Position numbers and translations under genes: made by a program | NCBI RefSeq assembly: GCF_000016185.1 | Contig: NC_011420.2 | Location: forward strand, 2,624,501-2,688,500 | Direction: 5' to 3' | From: Rhodospirillum centenum SW | GTDB lineage: Bacteria > Pseudomonadota > Alphaproteobacteria > Azospirillales > Azospirillaceae | Length of the DNA stretch: 64,000 nt | In this document: positions 6,856-15,219 of the stretch, one piece after another | How positions within the stretch are numbered: position 1 is the first letter of the stretch | Layout of the letters: each line of letters begins with the position of its first letter | Notes under the pieces: generated by a model | The model's input: the letters and a program-made list of their open reading frames with translations, nothing else | Told to the model about the DNA's origin: nothing | Databases searched by the model: none

Positions 6856-8079
6856 TCAGGCTTTCACCGTCGCGGCCGGCGCAACCCAGCGTCGCCGCGC
6901 CGCGTCCAGCGTGCCGGTGCGGATCGCCTCCCGCACCTCCCGCATCAGCCGGTTCATCACGGCGATGTTGTGCAGGCTGACCAGTTGCAGCGCCAGCATC
7001 TCCCCCGCCTTCAGCAGGTGGTGGATGTAGCCGCGGCTGAAGCGGCGGCAGGCATGGCAGTCGCAGGCCGGGTCGATGGGGTCGGCATCCTCGCGGAAGC
7101 GGGCGTTGCGCAGGTTCAGCCGCTCGCCCGGCACCCCCGGCATCAGGGCCCAGCCGTGCCGGGCGATGCGGGTGGGGCTCACGCAGTCGAAGGTGTCGAT
7201 GCCCAGGGCCACCCCGGCGAAGATGTCCACGATGCCGCCGATGCCCAGCAGATGCACCGGCCGGTCGGGATGGACATGGGGCATCGCCATGGCCACCACC
7301 TCCACCATCTGGTCCTTGTGGGCGCCCAGCGAACCGCCGACGGCGGTGGCGAAGAAGGGCCGGTCGGCCGTGTATTCCGCGCTCTCCCGGCGCAGGTCGG
7401 GATACACCCCGCCCTGCACGATGCCGTACATGGCCTGCGGCAGCCCGTTGGCGGACAGCCCGCCGCCGCGGACGAACTCGGCCAGGCTGCGGTCGCCCCA
7501 GCGGTGCGACATGCGCATGGAGCGGGCGGTATAGTCCCGGTCCACATGGTAGGGGGTGCATTCGTCGAGCTGCACCACGAGGTCGGCGCCCAGCTTGCGC
7601 TGGATGTCCACCGACCGCTCGGGCGTCAGGAACAGCTTCTCCCCGTTCGTGTAGCTGCGGAACTCCGCCCCCTCCTCGCTGATGCGCAGCAGGGTCTTCT
7701 CGCGCACCTGGCTGCGGCGGCCCTTGATCTCGTCGGCCACGCTGCCGTGGCCCATGGCGAAGATCTGATAGCCGCCGCTGTCGGTCAGCATCGGCCCGTC
7801 CCAGCCCATGAAGCGGTGCAGACCGCCCAGCCGGGCCACCGTCTCCGCCCCCGGCTGGATCATCAGATGGTAGGTGTTGGACAGGATGATGTCCGTCCGC
7901 TCCTCGCGGAGCTGGGCCGGGGTGACGCCCTTCACGCTGGCCTTGGTGCCGCAGAAGATGAAGTTGGGCGTCTCGATCGTGCCGTGCGGGGTGGTCAGCC
8001 GCCCGACCCGGGCGCGGCTGGCGGGATCGCGGTGCAGGATGTCGAAGCCGAAGCCGGGATAGGGGATCGTCTGGGGCAT
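6856..8079 (-). CDS. tgt: tRNA-guanine transglycosylase (Tgt), divergent type
   Basis: 407 aa. Exchanges guanine-34 of GUN-anticodon tRNAs for a 7-deazaguanine base on the queuosine pathway. Key residues are present: Asp100 in LTDSGGYQ, DEC at 172-174, the nucleophile Asp295 in GIDTFDCVSPTR, and a zinc site C339-x-C341-x-x-C344 with a His in GYIHHLL. It differs from usual bacterial Tgt: NFIFCGTKASVKGVTP replaces the common VGTQATVK stretch, a segment AMGHGSVADEIKGRR follows the DSGGYQ loop, and the base-pocket loop reads GGSLGAHK instead of GGLAVGE. Start chosen at MPQTIPYPGFGF; the upstream site is weak. rlmN lies upstream on the same strand. Confidence 0.88.
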   Translation of the reverse strand: MPQTIPYPGFGFDILHRDPASRARVGRLTTPHGTIETPNFIFCGTKASVKGVTPAQLREERTDIILSNTYHLMIQPGAETVARLGGLHRFMGWDGPMLTDSGGYQIFAMGHGSVADEIKGRRSQVREKTLLRISEEGAEFRSYTNGEKLFLTPERSVDIQRKLGADLVVQLDECTPYHVDRDYTARSMRMSHRWGDRSLAEFVRGGGLSANGLPQAMYGIVQGGVYPDLRRESAEYTADRPFFATAVGGSLGAHKDQMVEVVAMAMPHVHPDRPVHLLGIGGIVDIFAGVALGIDTFDCVSPTRIARHGWALMPGVPGERLNLRNARFREDADPIDPACDCHACRRFSRGYIHHLLKAGEMLALQLVSLHNIAVMNRLMREVREAIRTGTLDAARRRWVAPAATVKA

Positions 8080-8201
8080 GACCGGGGGCGGATGACAGAG
8101 GACAGGGCAGACAGGACACACAGGACCGCGGCGGGGCGGGCGGCCGCGGAGGAAGAAGAAGCGGGCGGGCGGAAGACGGGCGGAAGAATGCGGCCGGGCC
8201 G

Positions 8202-9401
8202 CTACAGGCCCAGCGCGGTCTCCTTCTCGGCCACGCGGGCGGCGTACTCGGCCATCAGGGCGCGGTGCTCCTCCATGTGCGCCGCGCGCCGGGCGGAGAT
8301 GCCGCGCTGGCTCTCGCTCTTGAGCTGGCCGCAGGCCGCCATGATGTCCTTGCCGCGCGGGGCGCGGATCGGGCTGGCGTAGCCGGCGTCGTTCACGAAG
8401 TCGGAGAAGCGCACGATCTGGTCCCAGTCGCTGCACTCGAACGGCGCGCCGGGCCAGGGATTGAACGGGATCAGGTTGATCTTGCTGGGGATGCCGCGGA
8501 TCAGCCGGACCAGGGCGCGGGCATCGGCCAGACTGTCGTTGACGCCCTTCAGCATGACGTATTCCCAGGTCACGCGGCGGGCGTTGTTCAGGCCGGGATA
8601 GGTGCGCACCGCATCCATCAGCTCGGCGATCGGGTACTTCTTGTTGATCGGCACGATGCGGTTGCGCAGCTCGTCCGTGACGGCGTGCAGGCTGACGGCA
8701 AGATTGACGCCCAGCTCCGCCCCGCAGCGTCGCATCATCGGCACCACACCGGAGGTGGACAGCGTGATGCGCCGCTTGGAGATGGCGATGCCCTCGCCGT
8801 CCATGACGATCTTCAGGGCGCGGGCCACGTTCTCGTAATTGAACAGCGGCTCGCCCATGCCCATCATCACGATGTTGGACAGCATGCGGCCCTCGGCCGG
8901 GCTCGGCCACTCGCCCAGATGGTCGCGCGCCAGCATCACCTGCCCGACGATCTCCGCCGAGGTCAGGTTGCGCACCAGCCGCTGCGTGCCGGTGTGGCAG
9001 AAGCGGCAGGTCATGGTGCAGCCGACCTGGGAGGAGACGCAGAGCGTGCCGCGGTCCTCCTCCGGGATGTGGACGGTCTCGATCTCCTGCCCGTCGGCGG
9101 GCATGCGGCACAGCCATTTGCGGGTGCCGTCGTCGGACTGGAGGTCCTTCACGGCCAGCGGCCGCTCGATCACGTAATGCTCGGCCAGCCGCTCGCGCGC
9201 CGGCTTGGCCAGATTGGTCATGGCCGCGAAGTCGGTGACGCCGCGGTTGTAGATCCACTGCCAGACCTGGCGCGCGCGGAATTTCTCGAAGCCCGCGCGC
9301 GCGAACTCCGCCTCGAGATCCTCGCGGGACAGCCCGACCAGATTGACCCGGCCGTCGCTGCGCGGCGGCTCGAAATAGCTGCTGTGTGAATCGACGCTCA
9401 T
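8202..9401 (-). CDS. rlmN: Dual-specificity RNA methyltransferase RlmN
   Basis: 399 aa. A radical-SAM enzyme that makes 2-methyladenosine at position 2503 of 23S rRNA and position 37 of some tRNAs. The cluster motif is CTMTCRFC (CxxxCxxC) in [18 protein letters not shown], followed by [10 protein letters not shown], the family SAM-binding stretch [13 protein letters not shown], and LAVSLHA. The catalytic Cys near the C-terminus lies in [10 protein letters not shown]. The N-terminal accessory domain ([25 protein letters not shown]) is complete. It is transcribed toward tgt, 122 bases upstream of it. Both act on RNA modification, so co-transcription is plausible. Confidence 0.95.
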   Translation of the reverse strand: MSVDSHSSYFEPPRSDGRVNLVGLSREDLEAEFARAGFEKFRARQVWQWIYNRGVTDFAAMTNLAKPARERLAEHYVIERPLAVKDLQSDDGTRKWLCRMPADGQEIETVHIPEEDRGTLCVSSQVGCTMTCRFCHTGTQRLVRNLTSAEIVGQVMLARDHLGEWPSPAEGRMLSNIVMMGMGEPLFNYENVARALKIVMDGEGIAISKRRITLSTSGVVPMMRRCGAELGVNLAVSLHAVTDELRNRIVPINKKYPIAELMDAVRTYPGLNNARRVTWEYVMLKGVNDSLADARALVRLIRGIPSKINLIPFNPWPGAPFECSDWDQIVRFSDFVNDAGYASPIRAPRGKDIMAACGQLKSESQRGISARRAAHMEEHRALMAEYAARVAEKETALGL

Positions 9402-9500
9402 GGTCTGCCTAGATGGGGCAGAACCGGCCGTTAGTCAAAGCCCGAAACCGCGCCCCCCTCGCGGGGGAGCCGTGCGCGGGCGGGAGGCCGATGCGGACTT

Positions 9501-9704
9501 TCAGCGGAAGGCGACGCCGGGGGGCACGCCGAGCTTGCGGAAGATGATGGCCGCCGGGCAGAAGCCGGTGAAGGCGGCCTGGAGCATGTTGGCGCCCACG
9601 AAGGCGGTCAGGTAGAGCCAGGCCGGCGCCACCAGCACCGACAGGGCCAGACTGATCAGGACCATGGTCCCGGCAAGGGCCAGCACGGCACGATCGACGG
9701 TCAT
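9501..9704 (-). CDS. DUF2892 inner-membrane protein (YgaP C-terminal type)
   Basis: 67 aa from the ATG at 9704, preceded by GGGAGAG at good spacing; a GTG 15 bases earlier is less likely because it would sit ahead of that site. Sequence MTVDRAVLALAGTMVLISLALSVLV, then AWLYLTAFVGANMLQAAFTGFCPAAIIFRKLGV: two transmembrane helices with the FTGFCP signature of the DUF2892 region that forms the membrane tail of rhodanese YgaP. There is no rhodanese domain here. It is divergent from the RND efflux genes, with a SqrR-type operator between them, and a second DUF2892 gene lies by the regulator at 15013. This points to a sulfide/persulfide-linked role (inference). Confidence 0.85.
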   Translation of the reverse strand: MTVDRAVLALAGTMVLISLALSVLVAPAWLYLTAFVGANMLQAAFTGFCPAAIIFRKLGVPPGVAFR

Positions 9705-9756
9705 CGCATTCTCTCCCACGGCACGGGCCGGGGCGGCGGCCCCGGCGTCATCCTGC

Positions 9757-9785
9757 TTGACCTGTATCCTATACCTTCATATCTT
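9757..9785 (+). promoter_or_regulatory. Candidate promoter of the RND efflux operon
   Basis: TTGACC at 9757-9762, 17-base spacer, TATCTT at 9780-9785. The downstream gene starts at 9844. The -10 box lies inside the inverted repeat at 9771-9794, so a bound repressor would block the polymerase. Confidence 0.6.
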
Positions 9786-9794
9786 CGCAAGTAT
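9771..9794. promoter_or_regulatory. Operator-like element, first copy (ArsR/SqrR type)
   Basis: 24 bases: ATACCTTC-N8-CGCAAGTAT-like imperfect dyad with ends ATAC/GTAT. It matches 18 of 24 positions of the element at 14919-14942 in front of the ArsR-family gene; the shared core is ACCTNCATNTCTTCG. It overlaps the -10 box of the efflux promoter and lies between two divergent genes. Confidence 0.65.
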
Positions 9795-9843
9795 CAATTC
9801 ACGACCAAGCCGGGGACCCGCGGTCCCCGGCGGAGCGACACAG

Positions 9844-10935
9844 ATGGCTGTACGAGTCCGGACCCTTCTGACTGCCGCGCCCGTCCTGGCGCTGATCCTG
9901 GCCGTGGGGGCGACCGCCGCCCTTTCCGGCTGTTCCGATCCCGCCGCCGATTCCGCGCCCGGCCCCGCCTCCCCTGCCGGCGCCACCCCGGGGACGGCGC
10001 CGGCCGCCGCCGGGCGGACGCATGAGGTGACCCTGCGCCCCCTGCCCGACCGCAAGGCCGTCTTCGCCACGGTGGAGAGCGCCAACGTGGTGCCCGCCCG
10101 CGTCCGGATCGGCGGCACGCTGGCCGACCTGCGCGTCGCCTACGGCGACAAGGTGGATCTCGGCCAGCCCGTCGCCACCGTCGGCGACGACAAGCTGGTG
10201 CTCCAGATCAAGGCGCTGGATGCGCAGATCGCGGCGCTTCAGGCGCAGCGCGACCAGGCCCGCACGGATTTTGACCGTGCCGAGGACCTGTTCCGCCGCG
10301 GCACCGTCCCGAAGGCGCGGCTGGACGATGCCCGCACCGCCGTCTCCGTCGCGGAGAACGGGCTGAAGGCCCGCACGGCCGAGCGCGCCGTCGTCGAGCG
10401 CCAGCTTGCCGAGGGCGTCGTCCTGGCGCCGGTGGCCGGCCGCGTGCTCCAGGTGCCGGTCACCGTCGGCACCGTCATGCAGCCCGGCGAGACGGTGGCG
10501 CAGATCGCTGAGGGCGGCTTCAAGCTCCGCCTGCGTGTGCCCGAGCGCCATGCCTCCAGCATCCGCGCCGGCGACCCGGTGACGCTGGAGGCGCCGGACG
10601 GCGCCGGCCGGGAGGACGGCCGGGTCGTCCTGGTCTATCCGCAGATCGAGGACGGCCGTGTCGTGGCCGATGCCGAGGTGGCGGACCTGGGCGACTATTT
10701 CGTGGGCCAGCGCGTGCGCGTCTGGGTCTCGGCGGGCGACCGCCCGGCCATCGTCGTGCCGGGGGCCTTCGTCACCACCCGCAACGGCATCGACAGGGTG
10801 CGGCTGCGCCGGCCCGACGGCGGCACGGCCGAGGTGCCGGTGCAGCGCGGCGTGGCCCGGCCGCTGCCCGGCATGCCCGACGGCCTTGAGATCCTCTCCG
10901 GCCTCGCCGCCGGCGACGTGCTGGTGCAGCCATGA
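9844..10935 (+). CDS. RND efflux periplasmic adaptor (membrane fusion lipoprotein)
   Basis: 363 aa. The N-terminus is a lipoprotein signal ending LSGC (Cys30), followed by an Ala/Pro-rich linker. The HlyD-type order follows: lipoyl half (GGTLADLRVAYGDKVDLGQPVATV), alpha-helical hairpin around residues 120-180 (QIAALQAQRDQARTDFDRAEDLFRRGTVPKARLDDA), second lipoyl half (VLAPVAGRVLQVPVTVGTVMQPGE) and beta-barrel. It links the inner-membrane pump to an outer-membrane channel. Its TGA overlaps the ATG of the pump gene (ATGA). No tolC-like gene is nearby. Control by the SqrR-type regulator is inferred from the operator upstream. Confidence 0.9.
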   Translation: MAVRVRTLLTAAPVLALILAVGATAALSGCSDPAADSAPGPASPAGATPGTAPAAAGRTHEVTLRPLPDRKAVFATVESANVVPARVRIGGTLADLRVAYGDKVDLGQPVATVGDDKLVLQIKALDAQIAALQAQRDQARTDFDRAEDLFRRGTVPKARLDDARTAVSVAENGLKARTAERAVVERQLAEGVVLAPVAGRVLQVPVTVGTVMQPGETVAQIAEGGFKLRLRVPERHASSIRAGDPVTLEAPDGAGREDGRVVLVYPQIEDGRVVADAEVADLGDYFVGQRVRVWVSAGDRPAIVVPGAFVTTRNGIDRVRLRRPDGGTAEVPVQRGVARPLPGMPDGLEILSGLAAGDVLVQP

Positions 10936-13900
10936 GGGCGGACCTGTCCGGGACGCTGGCGCGCGCCACCATCCGCTCGCCGCTGACGCCCCTGTTCCTC
11001 GTCGCTGCCTTCATCATGGGGCTGATCGCCACGCTCACCATCCCGCGGGAGGAGGAGCCGCAGATCAGCGTGCCCATGGTGGACATCCTGGTCACGGCCG
11101 ACGGGCTGAAGGCGCCCGACGCGGTGGAACTGGTGACCAAGCCGCTGGAGGCTATCGTCAAGGCCATCGACGGGGTCGAGCACGTCTACAGCCAGACGCG
11201 CGACGACCGCGCCATGGTCACGGCCCGCTTCGTCGTCGGCACCGATGCCGACGCCGCCATCCTGCGCGTGCATGAGAAGCTGCGCGCCAACTACGACCGC
11301 ATCCCCATCGGCATCCCCGAGCCCCTGGTCGTCGGCCGCGGCATCAACGATGTCGCCATCGTGGTGGCGACGCTGGCGCCGACGCCCGAGGCCGCGGCGC
11401 ACTGGACCGGGCGGGAGCTGTACCGGCTGGCCGAGACCCTGCGCAGCGAGATCGCCAAGATCGAGGATGTCGGCCTGACGACCCTCGTCGGCGGCTCGCC
11501 CGAGCAGATCCGGGTCGAGCCGGACCCCGAGCGTCTGGCGCTGTACGGCGTCACCCTGGCCCAGCTCGCCGCCAAGCTGGAGGGGGCGAACCGTTCCTTC
11601 CTGGCCGGCGGCATCCGGCGCGGGGGCGGGGCGGCAGAGGTGGCGGCCGGCCAGACCCTGGCGGGCATTCCCGACATCGGCCTGCTGCTGCTGACCACCC
11701 GCGACGGCCGGCCGGTCTATGTCAAGGACGTGGCCGACGTGGTGTTCGACACCGTGCCCGCGGAGTCCCGCGCCTGGCACATCGCCATGCCGGCGTCCGG
11801 CGGGGGCGATGGCGCCGCCGCGGCGGCCGCCCCGGCGGTGCCGGCCGTCAGCCTGGCCGTGGCGAAGCGGCCGGGGGCGAACGCCGTCGTCGTCGCCGAC
11901 CACGTCCTGAAGCAGATCGAGGCGCAGCGCGGCACGCTGCTGCCCGACGACGTGCAGGTGCTGATCACCCGCAACTACGGGGAGACGGCGAACGAGAAGG
12001 CGAACGAGCTGCTGTTCCATCTCGGCCTCGCCACCGTCTCCATCGTGCTGCTGGTGGGGGTGGCGGTGGGCCGGCGCGAGGCGCTGGTCACCCTGGTGGT
12101 GATCCCGACGACCATCCTGCTGACCCTCGCCGCGGCCAATCTGATGGGCTACACGATCAACCGTGTCAGCCTGTTCGCCCTGATCTTCTCCATCGGCATC
12201 CTGGTCGATGACGCCATCGTGGTGGTGGAGAACATCGCCCGGCACTGGGCCATGCGCGACGGCCGCGGCCGGCTGGACGCCGCCGTGGACGCGGTGGCCG
12301 AGGTCGGCAATCCCACCATCGTCGCGACCCTGGCGGTGATCGCGGCCCTGCTGCCGATGCTGTTCGTGTCCGGCATGATGGGTCCCTACATGGCGCCGAT
12401 CCCGGTCAACGCCTCGGCCGCCATGCTGTTCAGCTTCTTCGTCGCCGTCATGATCGCGCCCTGGCTGATGGGCCGGCTGGCGCCGAAGGAGCAGGGAGCG
12501 CCGGGCGCGCCGGCTGCGGGCGGCCACCATGACGGGGAGGGGCGGCTGGGCCGGCTCTACCGCGCCGTGGCCGGGCCGGTCCTGGCCAGCCGCGGGCGGT
12601 CGGGCCTGTTTCTGGGCGCCGTCGGGCTCGCCACCGTGCTCTCCACGGGGCTGGTGGCGACGAAGGCGGTGACGGTGAAGCTGCTGCCCTTCGACAACAA
12701 GTCGGAGTTCCAGGTGGTGGTGGATCTGCCCGAGGGCGCCAGCCTGGAGGATACCGAGCGGACCCTGTTCGCCGCGGCGGAGCGGCTGGCCCGGCTGCCG
12801 GAGGTCGTCTCCATCCAGGCCTATGCCGGCACGGCGGCCCCCTTCAACTTCAACGGGCTGGTCCGGCACAGCTATCTGCGGGCCGATCCCGAACTGGGCG
12901 ACCTCCAGGTCAACCTGACGCCGAAGGGCGACCGCTCCCGCGACAGCCACGCCATCGCGCTGGCCGCCCGGGCGCTGCTGGCGGACCTGCCCGTGCCCGA
13001 CGGCACCGCCCTCAAGGTGGTGGAGGTGCCGCCCGGCCCGCCGGTGCTGGCGACCCTGCTGGCCGAGGTCTACGGCCCCGATGCGGAGACGCGGCGGGCG
13101 CTGGCGACGAAACTGCGCGGGCTGTTCGAATCGGTCCCCTTCATCACCGACGTGGACGATTCCTTCGGCACGCCGCGGCCGCGGCTGCGCATCGCCATCG
13201 ACCAGGACCAGCTTGAGTATTTCGGGGTGCAGGAGCAGGACGTGTACGACACGGTGCGCCTGCTGCTGCACGGCATCCCGGTGGGCTATTCCCACCGCGG
13301 CGACGGCCGCGCGCCGGTGGAGATCGCGGTGCAGCTCCCGAAATCCTCCCTCGCCTGGACGGAGGCGCTGGCCGCCACGCCGGTCGCCGCCGACACCCAG
13401 CCCGGCAGCCGCGCCGTCGTCGAACTGGGCGACGTCGTGCGGATCGTGGAGGAGCCGGGCTCGCACCAGATCTTCCGCCGCAACGGCCGCCCGGCCGAGA
13501 TGGTGACGGCCGAGCTGGCCGGCGCCTTCGAGGCGCCGATCTACGGCATGCTGGCGGTGGACCGGCTGATCGCGGAGACGGACTGGGGCGGGCTGCCCCG
13601 GCCGGAGATCCTGCTGCACGGCCAGCCCGACAGCGACGCCGGGGCGGCCGTCCTCTGGGACGGGGAGTGGGAGGTCACCTACGTCACCTTCCGCGACATG
13701 GGGGCGGCCTTCGCCGTCGCCATCCTGGGCATCTACGTGCTGGTGGTGGCGCAGTTCGGGTCGTTCCGGCTGCCGCTGGTGGTGCTGACCCCGGTGCCGC
13801 TGACCCTGGTCGGCATCATGATCGGGCACTGGATCTTCGGTGCGCCGTTCAGCGCCACCTCGATGATCGGCTTCATCGCCCTGGCCGGCATCATCGTGCG

Positions 13901-14183
13901 CAACTCCATCCTGCTGGTGGACTTCATCCGCCACGGGGCGCAGGCCGGCGGTACGCTGCGCGAGGTGCTGTTGCAGGCGGGGGCGGTGCGCTTCAAGCCG
14001 ATCCTGCTGACGGCGCTGGCCGCCATGATCGGGGCGGCGACGATCCTGTTCGACCCGATCTTCCAGGGGCTCGCCATCTCCCTGCTGTTCGGGCTGGCCT
14101 CCTCCACGCTCCTGACGGTGCTGGTGGTGCCGGCGATCTACATCGTCGTCCGCGGCCCCGACCGACCCGCCACCCCGGCCTGA
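10932..14183 (+). CDS. RND efflux transporter, inner-membrane pump
   Basis: 1083 aa, typical for AcrB/MexB-class RND pumps that use proton flow to export amphiphilic compounds. The first transmembrane helix is PLTPLFLVAAFIMGLIATLTIPREEEPQI. TM4 carries the proton-relay pair in FSIGILVDDAIVVVENIARHW, and the C-terminal half ends with the repeated set of helices (TSMIGFIALAGIIVRNSILLVDFIRHG). The conserved Asp pair argues for a hydrophobe exporter rather than a heavy-metal CzcA pump. A Gly/Ala-rich insertion near residue 290 (GGGDGAAAAAAPAVPAV) lies in the first large periplasmic loop. It is translationally coupled to the adaptor gene, and a strong hairpin follows the stop by 44 bases. Confidence 0.93.
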   Translation: MRADLSGTLARATIRSPLTPLFLVAAFIMGLIATLTIPREEEPQISVPMVDILVTADGLKAPDAVELVTKPLEAIVKAIDGVEHVYSQTRDDRAMVTARFVVGTDADAAILRVHEKLRANYDRIPIGIPEPLVVGRGINDVAIVVATLAPTPEAAAHWTGRELYRLAETLRSEIAKIEDVGLTTLVGGSPEQIRVEPDPERLALYGVTLAQLAAKLEGANRSFLAGGIRRGGGAAEVAAGQTLAGIPDIGLLLLTTRDGRPVYVKDVADVVFDTVPAESRAWHIAMPASGGGDGAAAAAAPAVPAVSLAVAKRPGANAVVVADHVLKQIEAQRGTLLPDDVQVLITRNYGETANEKANELLFHLGLATVSIVLLVGVAVGRREALVTLVVIPTTILLTLAAANLMGYTINRVSLFALIFSIGILVDDAIVVVENIARHWAMRDGRGRLDAAVDAVAEVGNPTIVATLAVIAALLPMLFVSGMMGPYMAPIPVNASAAMLFSFFVAVMIAPWLMGRLAPKEQGAPGAPAAGGHHDGEGRLGRLYRAVAGPVLASRGRSGLFLGAVGLATVLSTGLVATKAVTVKLLPFDNKSEFQVVVDLPEGASLEDTERTLFAAAERLARLPEVVSIQAYAGTAAPFNFNGLVRHSYLRADPELGDLQVNLTPKGDRSRDSHAIALAARALLADLPVPDGTALKVVEVPPGPPVLATLLAEVYGPDAETRRALATKLRGLFESVPFITDVDDSFGTPRPRLRIAIDQDQLEYFGVQEQDVYDTVRLLLHGIPVGYSHRGDGRAPVEIAVQLPKSSLAWTEALAATPVAADTQPGSRAVVELGDVVRIVEEPGSHQIFRRNGRPAEMVTAELAGAFEAPIYGMLAVDRLIAETDWGGLPRPEILLHGQPDSDAGAAVLWDGEWEVTYVTFRDMGAAFAVAILGIYVLVVAQFGSFRLPLVVLTPVPLTLVGIMIGHWIFGAPFSATSMIGFIALAGIIVRNSILLVDFIRHGAQAGGTLREVLLQAGAVRFKPILLTALAAMIGAATILFDPIFQGLAISLLFGLASSTLLTVLVVPAIYIVVRGPDRPATPA

Positions 14184-14227
14184 GCCGGGGGCGGGCCGCC
14201 GCCCGCCACGACGCTTCCGGCACGAAA

Positions 14228-14253
14228 CCCCCGCCGCGGCACCGCGGCGGGGG
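14228..14253. terminator. Strong hairpin after the RND operon
   Basis: A perfect 12-bp stem CCCCCGCCGCGG/CCGCGGCGGGGG with a 2-base loop, extended by ACGAA and TTCGT on the outside. There is no long T-run on the plus strand. It probably ends the efflux operon transcript. Confidence 0.6.
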
Positions 14254-14351
14254 CTTCGTGGCCGGCGTCGTCCAGGAGGGGCCTCGGACCGGACAGATCA
14301 TGTGCCAGCGACGGGTTGGAACCCGGGCGCCCGGCTGCTATTCTTGGGACC

Positions 14352-14669
14352 ATGACGACGCGCCCGCTCCCCCGGCCGGATGGCCCCGCCCTGCTCCCCG
14401 CCCACCTGCGGGCAGAGCTGGAGGTGGCGCGCGCCCAGGCGGCCGCGGGACTGACCGTGCCGGCGGCGGAGGTCGACGCCTGGATCGACTCCTGGGGAAC
14501 GCCGGACGAGCTGCCGATGCCCCGGCCGCGGTCGGATGGGGGCGGGTCCTTACAGGACCTGCCGACCGGACCTGCCCGACGGAACCGGCAGCAGGTCAGT
14601 CCGCATGGCCGGCCGCGTCCGGGCATTTCGGCGCGACCGGGCAGAAGATGCCGTACAGCGTCTCGATGA
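14352..14669 (+). CDS. Possible solitary antitoxin/regulator-like protein
   Basis: 105 aa from the ATG at 14352. The first 60 residues look like a real small protein: LPAHLRAELEVARAQAAAGLTVPAAEVDAWIDSWGTPDELPMP. The closing motif V-x-x-W-x-x-x-W-G-T-x-x-E-x-x-x-P resembles the C-terminus of small CopG/antitoxin-type proteins paired with RelE/ParE toxins, with the first Trp conserved. The last 40 residues are Arg/Pro/Gly-rich, look like read-through of non-coding sequence, and overlap the convergent ArsR-type gene by 74 bases. No partner toxin gene is next to it. The active form may be a remnant. Confidence 0.45.
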   Translation: MTTRPLPRPDGPALLPAHLRAELEVARAQAAAGLTVPAAEVDAWIDSWGTPDELPMPRPRSDGGGSLQDLPTGPARRNRQQVSPHGRPRPGISARPGRRCRTASR

Positions 14670-14913
14670 TCTGCCGGGCGTTGGGGTCGGCCAGCCTGTA
14701 CCACAGGGTCTGGCCGTCGCGCCGGTAGGCGACCAGCTTGTCGCGGCGCAGCAGGGACAGATGCTGCGAGACCAGCGTCTCGCGCACGCCCAGGCGGGAG
14801 GCGATCTCCCCCACCGAGCGTTCCTGTTCCACCAGGAAGCAGAGCAGCTTCAGGCGCACCGGGTTCGCCAGCGCCTTCAACAGCTCCACGGCCGCGTCTG
14901 CGGCCTGATCCAT
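14596..14913 (-). CDS. ArsR-family repressor of the SqrR/BigR/YgaV persulfide-sensor class
   Basis: 105 aa from the ATG at 14913, which has CAGGTAAT upstream at good spacing. The ATG at 14928 would lie inside the operator and lacks a site. The winged helix is complete (ALANPVRLKLLCFLVEQERSVGEIASRLGVRETLVSQHLSLLRRDKLVAYRRDGQTLWYRL). Cys25 (in LLCFL) and Cys91 (in YGIFCP) are 66 residues apart, exactly the spacing of the reactive Cys pair in SqrR and BigR, which form a polysulfide bridge with reactive sulfur species and release DNA. A third Cys (97) follows. An inverted repeat overlaps its own promoter, so autorepression is likely. It is divergent from a DUF2892 gene. Confidence 0.88.
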   Translation of the reverse strand: MDQAADAAVELLKALANPVRLKLLCFLVEQERSVGEIASRLGVRETLVSQHLSLLRRDKLVAYRRDGQTLWYRLADPNARQIIETLYGIFCPVAPKCPDAAGHAD

Positions 14914-14918
14914 GTCAA

Positions 14919-14942
14919 TTACCTGCATGTCTTCGAAGGTAA
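14919..14942. promoter_or_regulatory. Operator-like element, second copy (ArsR/SqrR type)
   Basis: Inverted repeat TTACCTGC-N8-GAAGGTAA (7 of 8 arm positions pair). It lies just upstream of the arsR-type start codon, covers the -10 box of that gene, and shares 18 of 24 bases with the element at 9771-9794. Confidence 0.7.
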
Positions 14943-14964
14943 TGATTGCGGGTCGAGCGGTCAA
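14936..14964 (-). promoter_or_regulatory. Candidate promoter of the ArsR-family gene
   Basis: Reading the minus strand: TTGACC at 14964-14959, 17-base spacer, TACCTT at 14941-14936. The -35 box and spacer length are the same as in the RND efflux promoter at 9757-9785, and the operator covers the -10 box in both. Confidence 0.55.
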
Positions 14965-15012
14965 GACCGCCGGGCGTCGGGCCGGGCGGGGCCGCACGCG
15001 GGAGAGTATGGC

Positions 15013-15219
15013 ATGAAACCGAATGTCGGAGGCATTGATCGCATCCTGCGGTTCGTCGTGGGTGTCTGCCTTTTGTCACTGCTCGTCCTGCTGGAGGGCA
15101 ATGTGCGCTGGGTCGGGCTGCTCGGTCTCGTGCCGATCGCCACTGCGACGCTGCGCTGGTGCCCGCTCTATCCCCTGCTGGGGATCAACACCTGTCCGTC
15201 CCGCTCCAGCCTCGCCTGA
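15013..15219 (+). CDS. DUF2892 inner-membrane protein, second copy
   Basis: 68 aa from the ATG at 15013, preceded by GGAGAG. Sequence MKPNVGGIDRILRFVVGVCLLSLLVLLEG, then WVGLLGLVPIATATLRWCPLYPLLGINTCPSR: the classic DUF2892 form with N-x-G-x-x-D-R at the N-terminus and CPLYxLLGINTC at the end. It has two transmembrane helices and three Cys. Members are often beside sulfur-metabolism or ArsR-type regulators. Here the SqrR-type gene is divergent, and the shared intergenic region of about 100 bases holds the operator. Function at the molecular level is not known. Confidence 0.9.
   Translation: MKPNVGGIDRILRFVVGVCLLSLLVLLEGNVRWVGLLGLVPIATATLRWCPLYPLLGINTCPSRSSLA

Noticed and set aside
10695-13934. 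Very long open frame on the minus strand across the RND pump gene
   Set aside because: It mirrors the real gene, is dominated by His/Gln/Gly/Arg-rich low-complexity sequence and has no recognisable domain. Such antisense frames are expected where third codon positions are almost all G or C.
14313-14340. tRNA-like segment GGTTGGAACCCGGG
   Set aside because: No cloverleaf, anticodon arm or CCA end could be built around it.
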